A stretch of 64,000 nucleotides of DNA from positions 1 through 64,000 of the forward strand of contig NZ_CALIMF010000011.1 in assembly GCF_938028735.1 (NCBI RefSeq). Direction: 5' to 3'. The position numbers were made by a program, and so were the translations under genes. Positions 34,433 to 43,908 of this stretch are shown piece after piece. The notes under the pieces were generated by a model. The model did no database searches and was not told where the DNA came from. It was given only the letters and a program-made list of their open reading frames with translations. The DNA comes from an uncultured Thermanaerothrix sp. (GTDB lineage Bacteria; Chloroflexota; Anaerolineae; Anaerolineales; Anaerolineaceae). The number at the start of each line of letters is the position of its first letter. Position 1 is the stretch's first letter.

Positions 34433-35577
34433 GGCGTTCCCCTCGCCCCATGGCGGTAAGCCCAGGCTAGGTGGATGGCCCGGGCAAAGGCAGTCACCAT
34501 GGTCTCTAAGTTAATTTCTTCATTCACAACGCGGAAGGATTCGGCCCCCATCTTCCGTAACCGCTGCGGATCAGCCAGGGCCTCGGCTAGGACAGCGGTT
34601 AGCGCCGGCAGATCATCGGAGGGCACACGCCAGCCGTTGGTCGGGCGCACGAGATCTTCCTGGGTGCCATCTCCGGCAGCAACGATCACCGGCAGGGCAT
34701 GCGCCATGGCCTGCTGCACAGCCAACCCGCCTGTCCCCGGCAGGACAAAGAGATCGGCCTGCTCAAAGATCGGGCGGAGGGTCTCACCCTGTCGCGCCCC
34801 CAAAAACTCGGTCCGTGGGTACACTTCTCGAGCCAATGCCTCCAGCGCGGGGCGTGCCGGTCCCTCGCCCACGATGAGCAAGCGCGGCTGAAGCCGAGGC
34901 GGTAAGTCAGCACACGCCCGTATGAGCACATCCACTCGTTTGCGCGCCTGTAGACGTCCGACAAAGAGTACTGTCGGACGCCCATCGCGGTACTCGAGGG
35001 GGCGCGTCGGCGGCGAACCGGCCGGCCGTGGGGTGGCGGCATTAGGCGCCACAACGATGCGCGTCGGGTCAAACCCTAAAGCAGCATATTCCGCAGCACC
35101 GCGCCGACTGTAGGCAATCAGAGCGTCAAACTGCGCCAGGAAGCGCCGCCGCCAGGCACGGCGCATGTTGACCAATAAGGGTAACGCCTGGCCTTGAGGG
35201 GCGCCCAGCCCCCAGCCAATCACCACCCCACCCCGATGCCTCATCCAGCGTATCGCCATGGGGGTGCTCAAGTAACGCGGATTGGCCTCGACGATCAGGA
35301 CCTGGGGTTGCCAGTCTTCTAACCAGGCGCGCAACCCGCGCTGCCAACAGAGATACAGCGGACCGCTGAAAAGATGAACATTGCGTGCGGAAAAGAGGGT
35401 CACCCCCTCGACCTGGCGGGCGCTCTCGATGGCTTCCTGGGGGCGGGGCTGCCCGGCAAACAGGCCTAACCCACCACCACAAACCCGCGCCAAGGTAGCG
35501 AAGAACGGCGCGCGATAGGTGGGAAGCACACGTTGCTGCACACCAACCCGCCAAGGAAGGCGATTTATGTCATCCAT
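34423..35577 (-). CDS. Group 1 (GT4-type) glycosyltransferase
   Basis: A 384-residue GT-B enzyme. The sugar-nucleotide domain shows VLFVGRLQARKRVDVLIRA, LLIVGEGPARPALE, and the donor-site FVLPGTGGLAVQQAMAHALPVI. The acceptor domain begins RVLPTYRAPFFATLA. Sequence gives no acceptor. It overlaps the end of sbcC by 13 bases at its start and the next glycosyltransferase by 10 bases at its end, so it is embedded in the sbcC operon. Confidence 0.87.
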   Translation of the reverse strand: MDDINRLPWRVGVQQRVLPTYRAPFFATLARVCGGGLGLFAGQPRPQEAIESARQVEGVTLFSARNVHLFSGPLYLCWQRGLRAWLEDWQPQVLIVEANPRYLSTPMAIRWMRHRGGVVIGWGLGAPQGQALPLLVNMRRAWRRRFLAQFDALIAYSRRGAAEYAALGFDPTRIVVAPNAATPRPAGSPPTRPLEYRDGRPTVLFVGRLQARKRVDVLIRACADLPPRLQPRLLIVGEGPARPALEALAREVYPRTEFLGARQGETLRPIFEQADLFVLPGTGGLAVQQAMAHALPVIVAAGDGTQEDLVRPTNGWRVPSDDLPALTAVLAEALADPQRLRKMGAESFRVVNEEINLETMVTAFARAIHLAWAYRHGARGTPCT

Positions 35578-38129
35578 AATCGAATCTGTGATCCGCTTGG
35601 GGTTTTCTCGACCTCCAGACGCGCGGGGAAAGCATCTTTAAGTTCATCCAGATGGGTGATCACCAGGATTTTGGCAAAATCATTGCGTACAAGGGAGAGA
35701 GCTTCAACCAAGCGCTGACGGCCTTCTGCATCCTGGCTACCAAACCCCTCATCAATGACCAGCGTCTGCAAACGCGCCCCCGCCCGCATGGCCAGCACCC
35801 GCGCCAGTGCCAGGCGGATGGCAAAGTTAATGCGAAATGCCTCGCCCCCCGAGAACATCTCATAGGGCCGCGTCCCCGTCCCGTCCCGGATGATGATATC
35901 CAGGGTCTCTTTCTTCTCGCCCACCTTGGTCTTATACTCCGCCTGCGTCTCGAAGGAGACCGACATTGTGCCATTGCTGAGGCGATCGAGCAATTCATTG
36001 GCCTGGGCTTCGATCTCCGGCAGTGCCTGCTCGATGAGCAAAGCCGGTACGCCGTCCTTGCTAAACGCACGTTCAAGGGTCTTCAAACGGGCAATCATAC
36101 GCCTGACCTCATCGCGGCGCACCCGTAGATCATCCAGCCGTTTTTTGAGTTGAGAAAGCACCTGAACTTTCTGCCGGGCAGCTCCCACCTCATCCCGCAG
36201 TTGATTCTCACGCAGCTTGAGGTCGCGCACTTCGCGCTCCAATGCATCCAGGTCGGGTAACTCGGCAGCGTCGCGCCGATAACGGGCTTCGGCTTCACGA
36301 TATTGGGTTTCCAAGGCGGCTACCTCGCGTTCGCGCTCCTCGCGTTGCGCGTCCAGGTTGGCGATCTCGCGTTCCAGGCTGCTGACCTCAGCGCGCGCTT
36401 TTTCCAGGTTGCGCAATACCTCTTCGCTGGCCCGCAGAGCCTGTTCGCGCTGACGGGCGGCTTCATGCTCTGCCGGGTCATACCCCAACTCACGGCACTG
36501 GGCATCCAGAGCAGCCAGCGCCTCGCGCGCTTCAATGGCAAAACGCCCTTCCTTCAAAGCAAGGGCTACCTCGGTCAAACGCGGCGCCGCAGTGGTCTGC
36601 CAGTCCTGGATCTGGCGACGCACCAAGTCCAAACGTTCTTCTTCTTGGGCAACTTGTGCGGTGACGGCTTTAACCCGTTGTTCGACCTGATCTAACTCAC
36701 GTATTTGCACATCCAGCGCCTGTATCTCCCCGCTCAGGACCTGAAGGCGGGATTTGTTGGCGCGGAAACGGTCTCCCATGGCTTTACCCTCCTGTTGGAG
36801 GTTCTGGATCAGGCGCTGGCGCTCGGCGGGGGATAGAGGCTGGCCACACAAGGGACAGGTGGCCCCGCTCACTGCTTGTAAGGTCTCAATGCGTACTTTG
36901 ATCTCATTCATCTGCACGGTGAGCAGTTTGTTCTCGGCTTCAAGTTCGGCTTTTTCCTGGGTGTAAGCCTCTTTTTGGCGTTGCAGTGCTCCGCGCTGTG
37001 CCAAGTGCGCTTCCAGCGCATCCAGCTTCTGACGCTGGGCCGCCAAATTGGCTTCCAAAGTTGGGAGCAAAACTTGCAGGCGGCGAATCTCGCGCTCCTG
37101 CTGTTCTAGGGTTTGATATTCACTTTCCAGACGCGTTTGCTCGATAGCGATGGCCTGGCGCAAGGCCTGGCGCTGGGCTTCTAAATGGTGAAAGCGCGCG
37201 GCCAGGTTTTCCCAAGTTTCCAGGTCTTGGCGCGCCACCTGCCACGCTGCGTAAGCAGCTTCAATTTCTGCCGCTTGGGTTAAGAGACCTTGCGCCGCTT
37301 CCCACTGGGCTTTGCGTTCGGCCACCAGCGCCAAGTGGTTCTCCAGCGCCTGGCGAGCCTTTTGCCATTGTTCACGGAGCGTTTCAACCATACGTTGCTG
37401 CTCGGCTAGCGCGGCAGCCACCTTTTGCGCCGAAACCAGTACTTCCTCACGGGCACGGCGCAGGGCTTCGGCCTGCTGGAGTTGGGCTTCTAGGGCCGCC
37501 AGGGCAGCTTTGCGTTCTTTCTCTTCGGCTAATTCACGTTCGATCTCCTGAATCTGCCCCTCGATTTGTGCTCCTTCCTGCTCCGCTTCTCGCCGGCGGG
37601 CAGCAGCGGCTTCTTTAAACTCATCCCACACATCCAGCCCCAGAATGCTCATCAGAATCGCTTTGCGTTCACCGGGACTTTTGACCGTGAATTGATCCGC
37701 CTTTCCCTGGAGGAAGAAGGAGGCATTGACAAACGCCTCATAATCCATGCGCAAGAGGCGCTGAATCCGTGCCTCGGTGTCCTTGATCTTGCTTTCAGTG
37801 AGCGGCCGCCAGGTACCATCCTCAGCGCGGACAAAGAACTCCAGCAGGGTGGACTTACCGCGTAGGCGCGCACGCTGAACACGGTAAAGGTGCTCCTCGT
37901 ACTGAAAATCCAGCACCACTTCGGCGCGGTCTAACTGATCGTGGATCACATCGTCTTGACTTTTGGCGCGGGCTACACCAAACAGCGCCCAGGTGATGGC
38001 ATCCAACAGCGAGGACTTGCCGGCCCCATTATGCCCGCTAATACAGGCCATATCGAACAAGGTGAAATCCACTTCCTGAGGCTGGCGATATGATAAAAAC
38101 CCCTGCAAACGTAGACGCACCGGGATCAT
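35565..38129 (-). CDS. sbcC: SbcC/Rad50-type SMC ATPase
   Basis: This is the ATPase/coiled-coil partner of the SbcD nuclease in double-strand-end and hairpin processing. The 854-residue chain has Walker A GHNGAGKSS at 32-40, long coiled coils on both sides of the zinc hook CPLC (C425, C428), and a C-terminal ABC half with SGGEAFRINFAIRLALARVLA (signature) and LVIDEGFGSQDAEG (Walker B and D-loop). It is shorter than E. coli SbcC and closer to Rad50-like forms. The ATG overlaps the stop of the CNNM gene (ATGA), and that gene separates it from sbcD. Confidence 0.93.
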   Translation of the reverse strand: MIPVRLRLQGFLSYRQPQEVDFTLFDMACISGHNGAGKSSLLDAITWALFGVARAKSQDDVIHDQLDRAEVVLDFQYEEHLYRVQRARLRGKSTLLEFFVRAEDGTWRPLTESKIKDTEARIQRLLRMDYEAFVNASFFLQGKADQFTVKSPGERKAILMSILGLDVWDEFKEAAAARRREAEQEGAQIEGQIQEIERELAEEKERKAALAALEAQLQQAEALRRAREEVLVSAQKVAAALAEQQRMVETLREQWQKARQALENHLALVAERKAQWEAAQGLLTQAAEIEAAYAAWQVARQDLETWENLAARFHHLEAQRQALRQAIAIEQTRLESEYQTLEQQEREIRRLQVLLPTLEANLAAQRQKLDALEAHLAQRGALQRQKEAYTQEKAELEAENKLLTVQMNEIKVRIETLQAVSGATCPLCGQPLSPAERQRLIQNLQQEGKAMGDRFRANKSRLQVLSGEIQALDVQIRELDQVEQRVKAVTAQVAQEEERLDLVRRQIQDWQTTAAPRLTEVALALKEGRFAIEAREALAALDAQCRELGYDPAEHEAARQREQALRASEEVLRNLEKARAEVSSLEREIANLDAQREEREREVAALETQYREAEARYRRDAAELPDLDALEREVRDLKLRENQLRDEVGAARQKVQVLSQLKKRLDDLRVRRDEVRRMIARLKTLERAFSKDGVPALLIEQALPEIEAQANELLDRLSNGTMSVSFETQAEYKTKVGEKKETLDIIIRDGTGTRPYEMFSGGEAFRINFAIRLALARVLAMRAGARLQTLVIDEGFGSQDAEGRQRLVEALSLVRNDFAKILVITHLDELKDAFPARLEVEKTPSGSQIRLWMT

Positions 38130-39463
38130 ACTTCCCCCTGCACGGAAGGTGAAATACGCGAGACCAGCACCTTATCAATGCGTCGTCCATCCATGTCCAC
38201 CACCTCAAAACGCAGGCCGTCCCACTCCAACACCTGCCCGACAACCGGAATGACCCCCAACTGACTCAGGATAAACCCTGCCAGGGTCTGGTAACCCACC
38301 CGCTCCTCGTCGGGGAGGGTTTCCAGATCCAGAAGTTCCTTAAACTCATCAATGGGCAGTAGCCCATCCATCAGCCAGGAACCATCTTCGCGCTGCACCC
38401 ACAGAGGCTCTCCGCTCTCATCCGCCTCCCCCAGTTCACCGACAATGGCCTTAAACAGATCATAATGGGTTACCATGCCCAGCACGCCGCCATATTCGTC
38501 AATCACCAGGGCAATGGAAACCCCGGCGCTCTTAAGGGCTTCAAGGACCTTCAGCACGCTCATGCTGTCGGGAACAAAGAGCGGGGGTTGAATCCAGGGG
38601 GAAAGGTTGAAGTCTCCGCCGCGCAACGATTGGGCCAGCACATCTCGCGCTGAGATCACCCCTAGCACACTATCCAAGTCACCCTGTGCCACTGGAAAGC
38701 GAGTGTGACGGCTACGGAGCACTTGTTCGAGAATCTCCTGGGGGCTTTCCTCTAGGTCAATCCACTCGATCTCGGTGCGTGGGGTCATAATGGCATCTAC
38801 GGTGCGATCCCCTAGCCGAAACACGCCTTCCACCATACGTTGCTCGCTGCTCTCAAAAATGCCCTCCTGGGTGCCCTGTTCAATCAGCCCGCGAATATCC
38901 TCCTCAGTGAATTCCGGCTCTTTCGAAGGGTGCACTCCCAACAGACGCAATCCCACCTCGGTAGAAGCGCTCAACAGGCTGACTACGGGTGCGGTGAGTC
39001 GTGAGAGCGCCAGCATGGGCCGGGAGACCACCGTGGCGATCTGCTCCGGGTAGTAGAGGGCCAGGCGCTTGGGGATGAGTTCTCCCAGCACCAGCGAGAA
39101 GTAGGTAGTTGCCAGCACCACCAGGGCTAACGCGAGGGCCTGGCTGTAGGGTGCCAGCGCCGGCCACTGTGTCAGCCAGCGCGCCAAATCGCCGGACAGG
39201 GTGGCCCCACCCAGCGCACCCGCCAAGATACCGATCAGCGTGATCCCTACCTGAATGGTGGAGAGAAAGCGATTGGGCGATTCGGTCAGTTCCAAGGCGG
39301 TTTGCGCCCCTCTCTCCCCTTCTTCGGCTTGCTGTTGCAAACGCACCTTGCGCACGGAAACCAGAGCCATCTCCGACATCGCAAAGAAGCCATTCAGAAG
39401 GATCAGCAGAAAAATGACGAGAACTTCCAAAATACGGTTACTATCATCCATTGCGCTTGACAA
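38126..39463 (-). CDS. CNNM/CorC (hemolysin C-like) membrane protein with CBS pair
   Basis: Domain order: a DUF21 transmembrane region (about 10-190) with NGFFAMSEMALVSVRK, a tandem CBS pair (about 205-330, MTPRTEIEWIDLEESP and DEYGGVLGMVTHYDLF), and a CorC_HlyC domain at the end. Such proteins export Mg or Co ions or sense them. The start is uncertain: the TTG given has AGGAG 14 bases upstream, while ATG 39451 lacks any site. It lies between sbcD and sbcC, 20 bases after the former and overlapping the latter. Confidence 0.88.
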   Translation of the reverse strand: MSSAMDDSNRILEVLVIFLLILLNGFFAMSEMALVSVRKVRLQQQAEEGERGAQTALELTESPNRFLSTIQVGITLIGILAGALGGATLSGDLARWLTQWPALAPYSQALALALVVLATTYFSLVLGELIPKRLALYYPEQIATVVSRPMLALSRLTAPVVSLLSASTEVGLRLLGVHPSKEPEFTEEDIRGLIEQGTQEGIFESSEQRMVEGVFRLGDRTVDAIMTPRTEIEWIDLEESPQEILEQVLRSRHTRFPVAQGDLDSVLGVISARDVLAQSLRGGDFNLSPWIQPPLFVPDSMSVLKVLEALKSAGVSIALVIDEYGGVLGMVTHYDLFKAIVGELGEADESGEPLWVQREDGSWLMDGLLPIDEFKELLDLETLPDEERVGYQTLAGFILSQLGVIPVVGQVLEWDGLRFEVVDMDGRRIDKVLVSRISPSVQGEV

Positions 39464-39483
39464 TATCTAAAAATGGGCTCCTG

Positions 39484-40749
39484 CTAAATCAATTCGCCTT
39501 CCGCCTGGGCCAGCACCTGCCGCGCCAGATCTTGCAGGGCTTGAATTTCATCCGGCGGGAGTGAAAGCGACTTCCAATACACCTCCAGCAGTTCGAGCGG
39601 CGTGCGTTGCGCGATGGTTGCATCCCCGGCTAGGCGCAGGCGCATCTCTGCGCGTGGGCGACGTACCAAATGCACTTCCAGGGCGGGTTCTAGCCACTTG
39701 CGCAGCGCTGCCTCGTCAATCAGTGCCTCCCAGGCGCGCGGGTATTCCAGCACCAGGCGCACAATGGCCCCCTCGAGGGCCTGAGGTGCAGGCAAGTGCC
39801 GGCGAATGGTCTCCATCACTACGCTGGGCAGGGGCTTCTCACCCCCCTCTCTTTCCAGTTCACTTAGGTCCACTCTTTTATCCACAATTGGACGCCCCGG
39901 TAACGGGCGCCAAGTGTAACGGGTGGCTCCACGCTCCACCTCCACCAGCACAAAACCCTTTTCATCCGCGGCCTCCCCAAAATCCACGCGTTCAATCGAA
40001 CCCGCGTACACTACCGCCGGATAGCCCCCCGGATTCAGATCCTGATGCTTGTGGATGTGCCCCAAGGCCACGTAATCCACCTTGGGATGCAACAACAACC
40101 CACGCGGGATAACAAAATCGTGCCCCAGCATGATCAGCCGCTCGCCTCCGTAAACCGCCCCCTCCACCGAAGCATGCGCGGTTAGGATGAGAGGCAAGGT
40201 GGGATCCGCCCGTTCGAGCAACTGCTCTACCACCGAGATCAGCACCTCCTGCAAACGCTCGTAGATCCGTTCTGGCTGGCTACCGCTCAATTCCTCCAGG
40301 CCCATCAGCGTGGAGCGGGAAATCCAGGGGATGGCCAGCACCTGCAACGGCAAGCCCCACACATCGGCAGGCCCGAGCAAAGCCAAGCGCCCCAGCACGC
40401 GTACGTTGGGCACTTCGAGCGTCTCAAATTCTTGGAGGGTATGTGCACGTCCCAGCGCCGGCGAGATATCGTGGTTGCCCACTAGCAACAGCGTGGGAAT
40501 GCCGGCCCGTGAAAGGCGCATCATCCGCTTGCCCCACTCGCGCTGGAACGTGGGAACCGGCGTTCGATCTTTATAAGCATCGCCAGCAAACAACACCAGG
40601 TCTACCTGTTCACGAATGGCGGTCTCGACAATAGTATCCAGGGATCCCAGAAAATCCAGCACGCGGATTGGCAAGCCCGTTTGTGGGTCTTGACGCCCTC
40701 GATTGGCGATATCAATATGAGCATCGGCAAAGTGCAGGATGCGCAGCAT
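39484..40749 (-). CDS. sbcD: SbcD/Mre11-type exonuclease
   Basis: This is the metallo-phosphoesterase subunit of the SbcCD DNA-end nuclease. The 421-residue chain starts MLRILHFADAHID with metal ligands D9 and H11, then has VLFAGDAYKDR and LLVGNHD in the expected order. The C-terminal part holds the capping domain and the SbcC-binding tail. An upstream in-frame extension of 81 residues overlaps the preceding gene and has no family match; the ATG at 40747-40749 has GGGAG in the right place. It follows the C39-like peptidase gene by 13 bases. Confidence 0.93.
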   Translation of the reverse strand: MLRILHFADAHIDIANRGRQDPQTGLPIRVLDFLGSLDTIVETAIREQVDLVLFAGDAYKDRTPVPTFQREWGKRMMRLSRAGIPTLLLVGNHDISPALGRAHTLQEFETLEVPNVRVLGRLALLGPADVWGLPLQVLAIPWISRSTLMGLEELSGSQPERIYERLQEVLISVVEQLLERADPTLPLILTAHASVEGAVYGGERLIMLGHDFVIPRGLLLHPKVDYVALGHIHKHQDLNPGGYPAVVYAGSIERVDFGEAADEKGFVLVEVERGATRYTWRPLPGRPIVDKRVDLSELEREGGEKPLPSVVMETIRRHLPAPQALEGAIVRLVLEYPRAWEALIDEAALRKWLEPALEVHLVRRPRAEMRLRLAGDATIAQRTPLELLEVYWKSLSLPPDEIQALQDLARQVLAQAEGELI

Positions 40750-40762
40750 AATCTCCCTTTCC

Positions 40763-42091
40763 TCAGGGTTGAAGATGCATGGCTTGGGCCATTTCCACAG
40801 CTGGGATGAAGCCGGGGTGATATTCCAGGGCCGTGCGCACGTCTTCGGCCGCCCCTGCTGTATCCCCCAACGCCAGACGCGCCCGTGCCCGCCAGATAAA
40901 CGATTCCTCGATATACGGCTGATCTGCCGCACCGATGGTGGTGTCCGCCAGTCGGATGACATCCCAGTAACGCCCAGTATAATAGTAGGCAAAGTAAGGG
41001 CCGGTCTGGTACCACATGATGCGCCAAGGACGTTTATCCTCTGGCAGATTGGCCATCAGGGTGAAGGCCTGATCGTAGGCATGCGCCGCGCCGGCATAGT
41101 CCTGTAAGTTGACCAGGCTGGTGCCATAATTGAAAAGCGCAAAAAACTGCTCCAGACCGCTCAGGGCGCTGGCCTCATAGGAGGCAACCTGCATGGCCCG
41201 GCGGTAGGACTCCGTCACATCGGCGTAAGGACCTAAAACTGCCAGCACCTCGGCCTCTCGCTCCGGCGGGTAAACCACCAGAAACACGTAATTGAAGGAG
41301 CGCCATTGCCAGAGCAAGTCATCATACGTAACCAGATAATCGGGCGAGAAGTAGGCATCTTGGGTGATGAAACGCTGGGTAGCATCCTGATACCCGCTGA
41401 CCACGGTGTAGTGTCCCATCCAGCCCAGCCGACCGTTGTAATCGCGCAAATAGACTCCCTTTTCGATCATCACAGGGAAACCGGCTGCCACCAAACCCTT
41501 GAGTAGATCTAGTGTGCCTCCCGCCCGCACCAAAGCGCGCAGGCCGGTATATTTCTCAACATAGTCGGCCAGTTCATACGGCATGACGTTTTTATCTTTT
41601 TCAAACGGCTTGACCACCCGGCCGATGTCAGTGCGATCACCTTGCCAGCCCCAATAGGAAAGCGCTATCGCCAGGGTCGCCGGGGCACAGTAATTCCACA
41701 GCCCATGCTGATCGTAATAGCGCCCACCACTGATATACGCTTCCGGCGGCAGGGGAGTAGGGGTTGGCGTGGGCAGAACGGTGGGGGTGGCGGTGGGGTG
41801 GGAATTGACTGCCTCATCAATAGGATGTGACGGGGTTGCCGTGGGCGGCAGAGCAGTGGGACTGGAAACTAAAGGCATGGTGGGCAACGTGGATTCGGGT
41901 ACGAACACGGCTTCTTGCGGGGGTTTGAGAGCATAGCGCACCTGCACCCGCCAGGCTTCCAAGTGCCACACCACCCGCTCACGTACGCCCGGGACCATCC
42001 ATACTGTCCCCAGTCCCACACCACCTATCAGCAGAACCAGCCCTAAAAAGCGCCAGAATCTTGACACATTTTTGATTATAACACCGCTCAT
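40763..42091 (-). CDS. Membrane-anchored C39-like cysteine peptidase with TPR tail
   Basis: A 442-residue protein: one transmembrane helix (about 11-32), a Thr-Pro stalk (about 70-115), and a papain-like C39_2 domain (about 120-260). The domain has the catalytic cysteine in NYCAPATLAIALSYWG (C135), the histidine in WMGHYTVVSGY (H227) and a following Asp. A C-terminal region with TPR-type repeats follows (FNYGTSLVNLQDYAGAAHAYDQAF and SFIWRARARLALGD). It should work outside the cell. Substrates are unknown. GGGAGGGG precedes the ATG. It is the first gene of the sbcD-sbcC-glycosyltransferase operon. Confidence 0.85.
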   Translation of the reverse strand: MSGVIIKNVSRFWRFLGLVLLIGGVGLGTVWMVPGVRERVVWHLEAWRVQVRYALKPPQEAVFVPESTLPTMPLVSSPTALPPTATPSHPIDEAVNSHPTATPTVLPTPTPTPLPPEAYISGGRYYDQHGLWNYCAPATLAIALSYWGWQGDRTDIGRVVKPFEKDKNVMPYELADYVEKYTGLRALVRAGGTLDLLKGLVAAGFPVMIEKGVYLRDYNGRLGWMGHYTVVSGYQDATQRFITQDAYFSPDYLVTYDDLLWQWRSFNYVFLVVYPPEREAEVLAVLGPYADVTESYRRAMQVASYEASALSGLEQFFALFNYGTSLVNLQDYAGAAHAYDQAFTLMANLPEDKRPWRIMWYQTGPYFAYYYTGRYWDVIRLADTTIGAADQPYIEESFIWRARARLALGDTAGAAEDVRTALEYHPGFIPAVEMAQAMHLQP

Positions 42092-42154
42092 CCACCCCTC
42101 CCGAAGACCGGCTAATCAGGATAAACGTCCTGCCAACTGCCTGACACCCTGGCT

Positions 42155-42208
42155 TTGACTTGCCTACCCGCCCTGACTATACTTAATACTGCCTGAGCGG
42201 TTCAGGCA
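42155..42208 (+). promoter_or_regulatory. Consensus promoter and +1 inverted repeat for the aldehyde dehydrogenase operon
   Basis: TTGACT (42155-42160) and TATACT (42178-42183) are exactly 17 bases apart. The transcript should start near 42190, where the inverted repeat TGCCTGA-GCGGT-TCAGGCA (42190-42208) begins. That placement suits a repressor operator or an RNA hairpin at the 5' end. An AAAGGAGGG ribosome binding site follows before the ATG at 42252. Confidence 0.7.
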
Positions 42209-42251
42209 CACCCCAAATTTTCCCTGTCTCACAAAAGGAGGGCGTTAGTTT

Positions 42252-43838
42252 ATGACCGCCGAAAGCACCTTTAAGTTGACCTATGCCACGATGTTCAATC
42301 CCCCTGAAGAACTGCACACCCGCTTCGAAGATGCTCTGGCACGCGTCAAGGCCAAACTGGGGCAAGAACACGGCATGATCATTGACGGCAAAGAGGTTTT
42401 TGCCGCCAAGAAATTCGAAGACCGTAACCCCGCCAATACCGATATGGTGCTGGGAGTCTTTCAACAAGGCACGGCGGACGATGCACGGGCCGCGTTAGCG
42501 GCGGCCCGCCGCGCTTTCCCGGTTTGGAGCCGCATGGCGTGGCAAGATCGCGTCGCCCTGATTCGCAAGGCCGCCGATCTGATTGACCAGCGCATCTATG
42601 AGATCGCCGCCGTCGTCTCGCTGGAAGTAGGCAAGAACCGCATGGAAGCCCTCGGCGACGTGGCTGAGACAGCGGATCTTTTCCGCTATGCCTGTGATCG
42701 CATGGAAGCCAATAACGGCTTTATCGTCGAGATGGGACGTGACCCCCTGGTCGGGTTCGAGGCGCGCAACCTTTCAGTGCTGCGCCCCTATGGCGTGTGG
42801 CTGGTCATCAGTCCCTTTAACTTCCCCTGCGCGTTGACCGGTGGGCCTGCCGCGGCGGCACTGGTCACCGGCAACACCGTGGTGATGAAGCCCGCCAGTG
42901 ATACCCCATGGAGCGTGCGCCTGATCGCCGAGTGCTTGCGCGATGCCGGCCTGCCCGATGGGGTGATCAACTACGTCACCGGCCCCGGTAGCACGCTCGG
43001 CCAGGCTCTAATCGACAGCCCCGAGGTGGATGGCATTACCTTCACTGGCTCATACGACGTGGGTATGCACATCTACCGTTCATTTGCCCAGGGGCGCTGG
43101 CCACGCCCGACCATCCTCGAAATGGGCGGCAAGAACCCGGCCATCGTCAGCCGCCACGCCAACCTGGAAGATGCAGCAGCGGGGATTGTGCGCTCAGCCT
43201 TTGGGTTGCAGGGACAGAAATGCTCGGCCTGCTCGCGCATCTACATCGAGGCCCCGGTGTATGATCAGTTAGTCAATCGCCTAGTGGAACTGACCAACAA
43301 GTTAAGCATCGGTGACCCGACCGAGCGCAAAAACTTCCTTGGCCCGGTGATTAACCGCAAATCCTACGCTGATTACCAGGCCTTCTGCGAGGAACTGAGC
43401 CAGGTCGGCACCATTCTGACCGGCGGCAAGGTGCTCACCGAGGGTGAATATGCCAAAGGTTACTTCTGCGCCCCCACCCTGGTGGCAGATGTGCCGCTGG
43501 ATCACCGCCTGTGGAAATACGAGATGTTCCTACCCATCAGCACCATCGCGAAGGTCGAATCGCTGGAAGAGGCCATGCGTCTGGCTAATGACGTGGATTA
43601 CGGCCTCACCGCCGGTTTTTACGGCACGGAAGAAGAGGCCCAATGGTTCTTTGAGCACATCGAAGCGGGCGTGGTGTACGCCAACCGCCCGCAGGGCGCG
43701 ACCACCGGCGCCTGGCCCGGCTTCCAGCCCTTCGGCGGGTGGAAGGGTTCTGGCTCTACCGGTAAGAACGCCGGCGGTGTGCACTATCTGCAACTCTACA
43801 TGCACGAGCAATCGCGCACACTCATCCGCCGGCTCTAA
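42252..43838 (+). CDS. Aldehyde dehydrogenase, RocA-like (1-pyrroline-5-carboxylate dehydrogenase-like)
   Basis: A 528-residue NAD(P)-dependent aldehyde dehydrogenase. Catalytic residues are visible: N190 in SPFNFPCAL, E290 in LEMGGKNPAIV, and C324 in LQGQKCSACSRIY. The last motif and the N-terminal 40-residue lead resemble RocA/PruA enzymes, which oxidise glutamate semialdehyde in proline and arginine breakdown. Because its neighbours are a CoA-transferase and a hydroxyacid dehydrogenase, another semialdehyde could be the substrate. It is the first gene of the operon. Confidence 0.87.
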   Translation: MTAESTFKLTYATMFNPPEELHTRFEDALARVKAKLGQEHGMIIDGKEVFAAKKFEDRNPANTDMVLGVFQQGTADDARAALAAARRAFPVWSRMAWQDRVALIRKAADLIDQRIYEIAAVVSLEVGKNRMEALGDVAETADLFRYACDRMEANNGFIVEMGRDPLVGFEARNLSVLRPYGVWLVISPFNFPCALTGGPAAAALVTGNTVVMKPASDTPWSVRLIAECLRDAGLPDGVINYVTGPGSTLGQALIDSPEVDGITFTGSYDVGMHIYRSFAQGRWPRPTILEMGGKNPAIVSRHANLEDAAAGIVRSAFGLQGQKCSACSRIYIEAPVYDQLVNRLVELTNKLSIGDPTERKNFLGPVINRKSYADYQAFCEELSQVGTILTGGKVLTEGEYAKGYFCAPTLVADVPLDHRLWKYEMFLPISTIAKVESLEEAMRLANDVDYGLTAGFYGTEEEAQWFFEHIEAGVVYANRPQGATTGAWPGFQPFGGWKGSGSTGKNAGGVHYLQLYMHEQSRTLIRRL

Positions 43839-43849
43839 GCTAAGATCAC

Positions 43850-43879
43850 GTGGGGGCTGTCTGCGGTGACAGCCCCCAC
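43850..43879 (+). terminator. Intra-operon GC-rich hairpin
   Basis: GTGGGGGCTGTC (43850-43861) pairs perfectly with GACAGCCCCCAC (43868-43879) over a 6-base loop. No T tract follows, so it is more likely an attenuating or mRNA-stabilising hairpin between the dehydrogenase and the CoA-transferase genes than a full terminator. Confidence 0.5.
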
Positions 43880-43908
43880 CCCAACCTGCAGAAAGGACGT
43901 CCGGTCAA

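Noticed and set aside
40750-40992. 81-residue N-terminal extension of SbcD
   Set aside because: It overlaps the C39-like gene in another frame and has no family similarity; a good ribosome binding site precedes ATG 40749.
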